Part shown: positions 1 to 8,771 of the stretch, piece by piece
Layout of the letters: each line of letters begins with the position of its first letter
How positions within the stretch are numbered: the stretch's first letter is position 1
Notes under the pieces: generated by a model
Seen by the model: the letters and a program-made list of their open reading frames with translations, nothing else
Databases searched by the model: none
Told to the model about the DNA's origin: nothing
NCBI GenBank assembly: GCA_000277445.1
Contig: AJWJ01000422.1
Coordinates: 1 to 21,075, forward strand
DNA length: 21,075 nt
Reading direction: 5' to 3'
Source: Polysphondylium violaceum
Taxonomy: Eukaryota > Evosea > Eumycetozoa > Dictyosteliales > Dictyosteliaceae
Made by a program: the position numbers and the translations under genes

Positions 1-586
1 TTAAAATAAATATTTGTCAATCACCAAATATACAAATACAACTAAAAGATTTTTTTTTTTTTAATTTTGGACTTTTTTTTCTTTTTTTTTCTTTCTTTTT
101 TTTTTTTTTTTTTTTGATAAGTTTTTTCAGACATTTTCCCTTTATTATTTTATTCAATCTATTTTATCAAATCGCTCTAACTATCAATAGGTTTGATCCA
201 ATATCACTATTATTAATCGTCATATCATCATATAGTCTACATAATACATCAATCATTCCAGTGTTCATCATTACATCTTTTTACCCAACCAACACATACC
301 TTATTTATCTTTCATTTTTTTTTCCCCACAATTTCAACACCTTTTTTTCATTTTCTAAATTTTTTTTTTTTTTTTATATTATTATATAAATCAGTGCCTC
401 AATTCATTTAATAAAGTCTCTTTCTTCGATTTTTGATAATAATAAGCAACACACATACACACACATATACAAACATTCCTCCGTCCTCTCCTTTCCTCAT
501 CCCTTCATATGTAGATAAATAATAGCTTAATACACACATCATATATACTTTAAAAGAATAAGCTTGTGTGTTTGTACATATATAAA
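1..586 (+). promoter_or_regulatory. Upstream region and probable 5' UTR of the USP10-like gene
   Basis: No convincing gene is seen here. The first 400 bases are T-rich, with several long T runs (for example around 52-115 and 360-375). Short open frames in this part are homopolymer artefacts rich in Phe, Ile and Ser. A pyrimidine-rich patch at about 477-508 and a CA-repeat patch at about 450-473 lie just before the start codon and could be promoter or 5' UTR. T runs followed by a transcription start are common in Dictyostelium promoters. No start site can be read directly. Confidence 0.5.
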
Positions 587-2918
587 ATGGTAGATCAAGA
601 AAATATATCAAAGCAACAATATAGTGCAGGGTCAACTGCATCTTTATCTACAATACAGCATAGTAGCAATAGCAACAGCAACAATAATAGCAATAATAAT
701 AAATCATTATCATCTTCTTCTAAAAATAAGAAAAGAGTGAATAACAAACAAGATATAAAAGAAAATAATAATACCAACAACAATAGCAATAGTAATAAAA
801 TGTCTATTAGTTTACAATCTAATAGCAACAACAGCAACAACAACAATAATAATAGTCATATAATAGATCATCAACAACATCATCATCATCATCATCACCA
901 ACAACACCATCAGCAACAACAACAATATTCAATGCATTATCCTCCTTACACATCATACATTTTTTATCCAGTTTATAATTATACACAACCACAACAAACA
1001 CAAGATACAATCATAGATATGGGAGAAGAGAATTCTTTTTCAACATCAATAGAAAATAATAATAGTTATAGTAATAGTTTTAATCATTATTCAAATGAAT
1101 CCGCGAATGTAAATCATAATAATTTTTATCAACAACAACAGTATCATCAATATCAACAACAACAATATCAGCAACAACAACAGTATCAACATCAATATCA
1201 ATATAAACAACAAATTCGACAACAAAATGCACAATCACATCATCATCATCATCATCATCAACAACAACAACAACCATCACAAACAAATTTAACTTTAACT
1301 TCAAAAGTAAAAGAAGAAAAAGCAGGAGAGAAAAAAAAGAGGAAGAGGAGGAGCAAGTTTTAGAAAATACAAATACAAATACAAATTGTAATAATGAAGT
1401 ATCGACATTGTCAAGTTTTATAGCAACAAATATATCCGATTTATCAGAAGAATCAATCAATTCTATATCTTGTGTGAGATTTGGAAATTTTACTTCACAA
1501 CAATGGCAAAGTTTATCTGTTACAAATAATTTATTACTTCCAAATAATTTTCAAATATTACAATTAACAAATGATCATGGAAGTAGTAGTAGTAGTAGTA
1601 GTAATAGTAATAGTTCAAATAATAACACAACAAACACCACAACCAATAGCAACGATAAAAGCAATGTAGAAATAAATCAAAACCATAATAAATCAATATC
1701 GACATCACCACCACAAACAACCACATCAACATCAACATCAGTAAATCAAACCACTACAACAACAACAACAACAACAACATCATCATCATCATCGTCAACG
1801 CCAACAAACCAAACTTTCAATATAGTAAATTACAATAACAACAATAATAGTGTATCGACAGAAATTGATCAACTAGAGATTGATCAGTCCCTATTAGTAA
1901 ATAATTTAACAGTAAATAATACATCAACTTTAACAACTACAACTACACCATCAATACCAACCTCAACACCAACACCACCAACTTTAACAACTACACCATC
2001 AAAGAAAAGAAAGAATAAACAAAATCAACAACAACAACAACCACAGCAACAGGAGAGTAATACTAAATTAACAGTACAACCATCCATCCAAGAAAAACAA
2101 GAGCAACAACAAAGTACTACAACAGCAACAACAACAGAAAAACAACCACAAGTTTTACAATCAAAAGTACCACAAACAGCAGCTTCATTAATTATTCAAC
2201 AACAACAAAGAGAACAACAAAAGGAACAACAAAAGGAACAACAACAAAAGGAACAACAACAAAAAGAACAACTTCAAAAGGACCAACAACAACAAAGGGA
2301 ACAACAACTCTTTCCAACACCATCAAATAAACCACTAGTTACAAGTGATAAAATGACATTTGCATCCATATTACAACAACAAAAGGAGCAACAACAACAA
2401 CAAAAGGAACAACAATTAAAAGAGCAACCCCAACCAATTATAACAACACCATTATCACCTTCTTTATCAAATAACAACAATACTACTACACCAACTCCAA
2501 CAACACCAACTCAGCAAACTAGTTTATCAACACCAACAACACCAGTTTCATTAGCAAGTTTAATTAAATCACAACAAAACATTTTAGATCCACCATCACC
2601 ATCAAAACCAATCAATGGTACAAGTATTGGTAATATTAATTCACTTTTAAATGGTTTAGAATCTGATTTGTTGAATGATGCAAAGAAAAAGAAGGAACTT
2701 GAAAAGAAAATTGTATGGATGAAAAATATTGATGAGATTATTTCAAAACCAAAGATTAATTATAGACCAAGGGGTTTAATTAATACTTCAAATACTTGTT
2801 TTATGAATGTAATCCTTCAATCCTTGACTGGCTGTCAATTGTTCTTAAAGATTATTAAAAATCTTTCAACTGATTTAAATTCTATCCTTTTACAATATCC
2901 AACCTTATATAATTTGTA

Positions 2919-2957
<39 letters not shown>

Positions 2958-4316
2958 TATCATTGTCATTATTATTTTATTAATTATTATTATGAATATA
3001 ACTATATCTCTATTTTAGATCTCAATTTTATTCAGATTACTTTTCAATCAGTACAGTAACTAATTCAACAAATGGTAATATGATCACAAATGGTGTAAAT
3101 GGTCATAGTATTAATAGTAGTAATAATAACAATAATAATAACAATAGCAATAGTAATAGTAGCAATAATACTACTATTAATAATAGTAATAATACATCTA
3201 ATAATAATAATAGATTCAATCTTTTATCATCACCAGTTCAAATTCAAACCAATACTATTAATACAAATACTATTGCATCCCATTTACAAAATCCTCAAAC
3301 CCCAGTTAATCCAAAATACTTTAATGATTTAATTAAATCATTTAATTCCAAAGTATCACCACCCCCACCAGTTCAAACTATTCCAATTCCATCTCTTTCA
3401 ACAAATATCTCTAAAAAGAAACTTAAAAATCAAATTTATTTTAATCAACATCAACAAACTTCTCAAGTTTCTTGTCAACAAGATGCTCAAGAATTTTTAA
3501 CTCACTTTTTAGATTTAATTCATGAAGAGTTTTTATCATTAATAAGTAAGTAATAGGTATTTAATTCCTCATGATTATCGTCATTTTTGATATTAATAGA
3601 AAATTATTTTAGGAGATATTGAAGGTGTTAGTAGTAATAACAATAATAGTAGTAGAGAAAATAAAACTACATCTAGTGACGAGGAAGATACAAGTAATTG
3701 GGAAGAGGTTGTAGATAAAAAAGGTAAAACAGCAATTGTTACAAATAATCAATCAGAATTACCAAAATCACCAATATCTCAAGTATTTTCAGGTGCATTA
3801 AGAAGTAGTATAAATAGAACTGGTCTTAAAGAATCAATTACGGTCGAACCATTCTATTGTCTTCATTTAGATATTAGACCAGAAGAAATTAATAGTTTGG
3901 ATGAAGCCATAAAGTTTTTCATGAAGGCAGAAACTTTAGAAGGTTACACTTGTTCAACTAAAAAGATTGAAATTAGTGCATCTAAATCTATGTCTTTTGA
4001 AAGTTTACCTCGTGTTTTGGTGGTGCATCTTAAGAGATTTGCATTTGAAACCGAGGGTGCACAAAAACTTGATAAATTAGTTAAATTCCCAACAACACTT
4101 ACTATTCAAACCGCAAATGCACAATCTCCTCCAAAGAAATATGCGTTATTCTCTGTTATTAGTCATCATGGAAGAGGTCTTTCTCAAGGTCATTACACAT
4201 GCGATGTATTACAAGAAAATACTTGGATTAGATTTGATGATGCTACTATGAGTGAAGTTAAAGAACAAGATGTATTATCCCGTGAAGCTTATCTCTTATT
4301 GTATCAACAAATTTAA
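587..4316 (+). CDS. USP10: Ubiquitin carboxyl-terminal hydrolase, USP10 family (three exons)
   Basis: A cysteine protease that removes ubiquitin from proteins. Exons are 587-2915, 3019-3545 and 3613-4316, about 1,186 residues once one frame change is allowed. The first ~690 residues are low complexity (Asn, His, Gln and Thr runs, and a QQQKEQ repeat at about 2200-2420). The USP fold starts at RGLINTSNTCFMN, with catalytic Cys at 2797-2799 (about residue 738). It continues through QQDAQEF in exon 2 and ends with GHYTCDV (His about 1146) and RFDDATM (Asp about 1161). The stretches GYTCSTKKIEIS and PRVLVVHLKRFAFE fit USP10/Ubp3 better than other USPs. The reading frame changes by -1 in an A8 run at 1331-1338, in otherwise clear coding sequence; a missing base in the assembly is the likeliest cause. 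The start at 587 has an A-rich context (ATAAAATGG). A poly(A) signal lies at 4406-4411. Confidence 0.88.
2200..2420 (+). repeat. Degenerate CAA/AAGGAA repeat encoding a Gln-Lys-Glu tract
   Basis: A run of 12-15 base units of the type AAGGAACAACAACAA encodes repeated QQQKEQ blocks in the USP10-like protein. The block is interrupted by a short unique piece around 2315-2370 and then resumes. The Lys-Glu-Gln register suggests a charged, possibly helical segment, unlike the neighbouring Asn and Thr runs. Confidence 0.75.
2916..3018 (+). repeat. Intron 1 of the USP10-like gene, with an ATT microsatellite
   Basis: The intron begins GTAATT and ends TTTTAG. Splicing joins TT to A, giving a Leu codon and continuing into SQFYSDYFS. 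Its first 40 bases are almost pure ATT/TTA repeat, so length variation between strains is expected. Confidence 0.8.
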
Positions 4317-4405
4317 TATCACACAACAACAACCACCAAATCCTTTTTTATTTCGATTCTTCTGTTTTATTTAATTTTTAAAACATTAATTTTTTTCTTT
4401 ACCTA

Positions 4406-4411
4406 AATAAA
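4406..4411 (+). terminator. Poly(A) signal of the USP10-like gene
   Basis: AATAAA about 90 bases after the stop codon. Confidence 0.6.
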
Positions 4412-5072
4412 AACCAAAATATTTTAATATATTTTAATTGTTTGAGTCTTTTAAATCGAAACAAAGAATATTCACCTATGCTCAAATAGTAAAATAAAAT
4501 TACCCATTCCTAGAAATTAATACATTTTATGGTCAATGGAAAGAAATTTTACAAAAAAATCTGTAACAATACCAATGCGATTTGTCTATGGATCTACAAC
4601 TCCACTAGTGTTGGGTTTATTCATTTACACCAATATCCAGAGTTATTGATGTTGGTATGCCAAATAGAATATGGATAATATTGGTAATTTTGTTGGCCTC
4701 TCACCTTGAACTTGGAAGCTTCTTGCATATTTTAATCTTTCACTAAGTGTTAGAATTACAAGAATTAGATACAAATAATTAAGCTGTTTAAAAATTTCAA
4801 CCTGATTACTATAATATTTGATTAGTGTATCATATATATTTACCGAAAAAAATAACTAGAGAAACTCAATACTTAACCTATAGACTTCTCTAATCATTGT
4901 TACAGAAAAAAAAAAAAGAATACCAATGAATTTAATTTTTGTTTTTATTTCATTTTGATTTAGTTGCAGATATACAAGCATCAATTGGAGTTGTACAAGA
5001 ACAAATATTTTTAAACAATAATCAAAAGATACTGAAAAAATAGTAGATTATGATAACAATAAAATAATAAAA

Positions 5073-5078
5073 TTTATT
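5073..5078 (-). terminator. Poly(A) signal of the DNase II-like gene
   Basis: AATAAA on the minus strand, about 40 bases after the stop codon at 5119-5121. Confidence 0.55.
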
Positions 5079-5118
5079 GAAATTACAAGATAAGAATACT
5101 CGTGTAATAACATTTGTA

Positions 5119-7545
5119 TTACTGTCCTGGCTGCTTTCTTTTAACAGCACCATTAATTTGTTTGTTAAATTCTGTTACGGCTTCAGAGGGAATGAGGGAT
5201 TTAAAAAGTGGGATATATTCACCTATATAGACGGGTTCATCATCATCCATATTGTTACTTTTAGCTTGTCTTTTAGTAGATTTACGTTTAACGTCCTCAC
5301 CCAATAAAAATGCATTTTTGAACAAGATCTTTTCGACCTTCAATTTGGTCTCTATACTTAACATACCCTGAGGGAGTTTTTTAAATGAAAACTTTCTCTC
5401 GACTGGTGTTTCTTTTAATTTCTGACAAAGCTTTTGTGCTCTCAGTCTTGAGTCGACAAACTCTTTGGCTAAGAGTTTAGAATAACCTTTGAGTACTGGT
5501 ACTTTTTTCGGAGTGACACCGTCTGTTTCTATAAAGTCTACTAAATAATCACCATCTTCCATGTTGAGCTAAATAAATGTCAATAAAAGGAGTATAGCAA
5601 TAAAACTAATATGATACTTACAACTGTATCTTTAAGCTTATCATATTCCTTTTTATAGGTGTTGTATTCAATTTCATCTTGTTTGTCTTTTGATCCATCC
5701 CAAGTGCCAGTTTTTGTTGCTGTTAAAGCTTGATGAAGACCATCTAGTTTCAAGCATAGCTTTTGTTGACAATATTGTTAGTGAGTAATTTGTTATGAAT
5801 GAATTGCAGAATACTTACGACAATTGATGATTTAATAGCTGTGATATCTTTCTGTTTTGCAGTAGTGTACAGATTTCCTCCTCCAATGCATACATTCCAA
5901 GTTTTGTGACCTTTTTCTCCAGTGAAGGCAATCTTTGAATGATCGTTTTGACAATTTGATTTCCATTTAATTTCAGAATCATAGACCTTTGCCGTAAAAG
6001 TAGGTTCCAAAACAATTTTATTCATTCCATTTGATCTCCACCATGCGTTTTTATCTTCTAAAGACCAGGTAGATATATAAACAGTTTGATCGGTATCGAG
6101 ATAAGGTTCCTTTTTTGGAGTAGCTTTACCATTCTCTATCAATCCATACCATACATCTTTTCCTCTAGCTTTTGGATCCTGGTTTACGTTTATCATGGTT
6201 TCAGCTGTGATATCACCAACGAAAGCAATTTTTTTTGTAATATACTGTGCTTGTTTGCTTCTATCAATTTTTGCTATATCCTTATCTTGACAACTATCGT
6301 TTTCATCGTAAAGACTTACATAGGCTTTGATATCTGGTAAAGAAAGATCACTTACTCTATGAACGTTACTCACAATACCTTGGTCTGAGACATATTTATA
6401 ATGGTCCATAAAATCTTTAAACTTGACTTTATTATAAATTTTAAATTAATACATTTTCGTTGTATTTCAACTATATTTAATAAAGTATACTACATACCTT
6501 TTGTATCAATAGATAAACAGAAAATATGTTGACTAGGTTTGAGTTTAAGAGTGTAAACGACAGAGAAGGGATTTACATCATCGATTTCAATTTGTGTGCC
6601 GGCCAAATTATTAGTGGCTTTGAGGATTGCATCTACACCTTTCTTCTTATTTATAATCCGAACTGTTTTATCGTGATATGTATAAACCTCTTTCTCTTGA
6701 CCATTATCCAAAAGAAACTTTTTTACACAACCTGAACAATCCATAGGCATAAGCTATTATATTAATATTAATTGTTGTTAATATATTATATTAGTATCTA
6801 TTAAATAAATCATACACACATTTCTATAGAAAAAAGGATTCTTCCAACCATAGTATGAAAAGTATAGACCAATTTTGTTTTTAATTCCAACTTTGAGATT
6901 TTTCAAATTTGAAATGGATCTTGGGTCAAAATTAATTGGGGGGTTCATAAATGTGGTTCCCTGGCGAAATAGTTGAGGAAAGTAAGGCATTGAATGATCA
7001 ATATAAAAACCTTTCCAATTAGTTCTGGATATCTCTGTCCATCCAAAAATACCTTTTTGATGAGCACCCATTTCATAGAATTTACTAAAAGATCTCTTTG
7101 CATTGTGACTAGTTGCATAATCTACAAATGATACAAAATTCTTCTTATCATCAACCCTGTCACCTGTAAATGGGAATAACGTAGCCCCTAAAGCACTGTA
7201 TTTTGATCTAAGATAATGTCCTTCCTAAAGATACATCAATTAGCAACTCTTTACATATAAAACAAGAAGAATTACAAAACTTACCAAAAAAGTATTACTC
7301 GTCATTTTAGAATCAAAGTATAGGTAGGTGTCACCAAACCCACGTACTTTTGTGATAAACCACCAATCTACCTCCTTATCATCACCAGTCAAGAGTACAT
7401 CACGACGACACATTTCATTTGCGCCCTCAACCACACCAATAATCCCACTGCATATTAAAAATAAGTATATAACAACTATTAGTTGTAGCTGTTTACGTTC
7501 TTTCATCATTGTTTGTTTTTCGCAAACAAGAATCAAAACCTTCAT
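5119..7545 (-). CDS. DNASE2: DNase II-family nuclease with a long basic C-terminal extension (six exons)
   Basis: Exons read on the minus strand: 7545-7285, 7224-6820, 6753-6498, 6414-5819, 5759-5622 and 5568-5119, about 701 residues. An N-terminal hydrophobic stretch (QLQLIVVIYLFLICSG) looks like a signal peptide, fitting the lysosomal or secreted location of DNase II. Family matches are VDWWFITKV near the N-terminus, the first HxK motif in AHQKGIFGW (His about 142), GFYIDHSMPYFP, and the second HxK motif in NDHSKIAF (His about 466), followed by KTWNVCIGGGNL. DNase II has a phospholipase D-like active site built from two HxK motifs and cuts DNA without metal at acid pH. The usual length is about 350 residues; extra sequence lies between the motifs and after residue ~530. 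An alternative start at 7509 or 7506 (MMKERK) would shorten the N-region; 7545 was chosen for its A-rich context. The exon 2 donor is GTGTGT, which is weak. The last exon could be a separate gene, but splicing keeps the frame. Confidence 0.82.
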
Positions 7546-7928
7546 TTTTTTTTCAGTTTGTCGTGGTCCAGCACGATCCCCAGTGTTTCACATAATCGTG
7601 CATTCTTTTTGAAAATATCTTGCTAAAAAGTCGAAAAATCCTCATATAAAAAAAAATCCTGCAGGGAAAGCACCCTTTTATATTTATCCATCGCATATAA
7701 AAAGAAATATGCATTTTTCACAACATGTGTTTAATGGTTGTGGATAACAATAGAAAAAAGTAAAATAAATTAGTTTGGAAGTTGTTTTTTTGAAACAATA
7801 TCTCTTGATTATTTTTATTTTTAAGTAAATTTTTTGCTCTATTTAATTCAAAAAGGAATCACTCTCCTTAATGTATGATATTTTTCAAAAATATCTCAAT
7901 TTAAAAAAAACAAAACAATAATTCTTTC

Positions 7929-7963
7929 AATCTATAATGTAATTATGATTTCCATTATAGATT
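7929..7963. repeat. Perfect 11-base inverted repeat upstream of dynactin 6
   Basis: AATCTATAATG at 7929-7939 is repeated in reverse complement as CATTATAGATT at 7953-7963, with a 13-base loop. It abuts the A30 run. Confidence 0.7.
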
Positions 7964-7965
7964 AG

Positions 7966-7995
<30 letters not shown>
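7966..7995. repeat. A30 homopolymer
   Basis: Thirty consecutive A on the plus strand, ending 31 bases before the dynactin 6 start codon. It is followed by GTAAGT, which resembles a splice donor but has no identifiable upstream exon. Confidence 0.8.
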
Positions 7996-7999
<4 letters not shown>

Positions 8000-8026
8000 G
8001 TTTTATTTCATCTCTGCTGAAACAAA

Positions 8027-8731
8027 ATGAGTAGTAGTCCACCCATAGAAAAAACTATAATCTGTCAAGATTGTGTTATAAGTAATGGTGTACAGATTGG
8101 AGGAGGGACAGTATTACATCCTAAAGCCTCTATTATCATTGAAGAGGGTGCTGGTCAAATCATTTTGGGTGAAAATAATATTATAGAAGAATTGGTTCAG
8201 ATCATAAATAGATCAAAAGAAAAAATGATTATAGGCTCAAATAATTTATTTGAAGTTGGTTGTAGTAAGTGCAACATTTGATATGTGTATATAATGTTTA
8301 TTTATTTATCCTAATATAAGTGATATGATGGTGGTGGTATTATTTAATCTTTAAGTTATAGAATGTTCATCTATTGGTAATCAAAATGTAATAGAGTCTA
8401 AATCAATTATATCAAGAGATGTAGTTATTGGTAATGGTTGTTCTATTAGTGCTAAATCTATTGTGCCTGAAAAACAAATTTTAAGTGATAATACTGTCAT
8501 TTCTGAAACGAGTTCTAGTTTTGTAAATTTTCATTCAAAAATACCTGTAGAGGTAATGTATTATTAATAATAACAACAATAACAACTATTATTGACTATT
8601 ATTTAATACTAATTCTATAATATTCATATTAGATACATGAAAGTATTCATTCAAGCCATTTAGAATTATTGCATAAAACCCTACCCAAATTCCACAACAT
8701 GAAAAAGTATGAAAATAAAACATCAACATAA
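8027..8731 (+). CDS. DCTN6: Dynactin subunit 6 (p27), three exons
   Basis: Exons are 8027-8264, 8362-8552 and 8633-8731, giving 175 residues (human DCTN6 has 190). DCTN6 is part of the pointed-end complex of dynactin, which helps link dynein to cargo. The sequence shows the left-handed beta-helix pattern of hexapeptide-like turns (VISNGVQIGGGTVLHPKA, MIIGSNNLFEVGC, QNVIESKSIISRDVVIGNG). The phrases HPKA, IIGxNNxFEVGC and NVIESK closely match the animal protein. The C-terminal LELLHKTLPKFHNMKK fits the terminal helix. The start matches the family start and has a good context (ACAAAATGAG). Intron 1 offers two in-frame acceptors, AAG at 8353-8355 and TAG at 8359-8361; the second is used here. 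The stop lies 38 bases from the stop of the opposing gene. Confidence 0.92.
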
Positions 8732-8741
8732 CATTTGTACA

Positions 8742-8771
8742 AATAAAAGAAAAGAAAAATGTTATTTTATT
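8742..8771. terminator. Facing poly(A) signals in a 38-base convergent gap
   Basis: AATAAA on plus at 8742-8747 follows the dynactin 6 stop by 10 bases. AATAAA on minus at 8771-8766 overlaps the stop codon of the opposing RGG protein. Cleavage for each gene must therefore occur inside the other transcription unit or its coding end. Confidence 0.6.

Larger units (their letters stand above)
4317..5118. other. Gap between convergent genes: two poly(A) regions and a possible gene relic
   Basis: The gap lies between the stops of the USP10-like gene (+) and the nuclease gene (-). AATAAA at 4406-4411 can serve the first and TTTATT at 5073-5078 (AATAAA on -) the second. The middle, about 4520-4760, is clearly less AT-rich than other spacers here and has short patches of plausible coding sense on both strands, all interrupted. 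A segment at about 4918-5043 resembles a T-rich intron end (TTTAGTTGCAG) followed by a short frame that reads IQASIGVVQEQIFLNNN before a TAG. I cannot identify a family. It may be the remains of a lost or duplicated gene. Confidence 0.35.
7546..8026. promoter_or_regulatory. Shared upstream region of the DNase II-like and dynactin 6 genes
   Basis: The two genes are divergent, so this 481-base gap must hold both promoters. TATA-like runs (CATATAAAAA) occur near 7642 and 7694. Near the nuclease start there is a less AT-rich patch with a 7-base inverted repeat, GCACGAT at 7571-7577 and ATCGTGC at 7595-7601. Near the dynactin start there is an 11-base perfect inverted repeat followed at once by a 30-base A run (7966-7995). 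No gene is seen. Confidence 0.55.

Noticed and set aside
114-389. Open frame rich in Phe, Ile and Ser near the left end
   Set aside because: It is read from T-rich spacer with homopolymers, starts at a non-ATG codon, and has no domain or coding bias.
1307-1341. Possible 35-base intron explaining the frame change in the USP10-like gene
   Set aside because: It is shorter than any other intron here (53-137) and purine-rich rather than AT-rich.
595-1460. Long minus-strand frames opposite the USP10-like gene (poly-Leu, poly-Asp, poly-Val)
   Set aside because: They are reverse readings of poly-Asn, poly-His and poly-Gln codons of the plus-strand gene.
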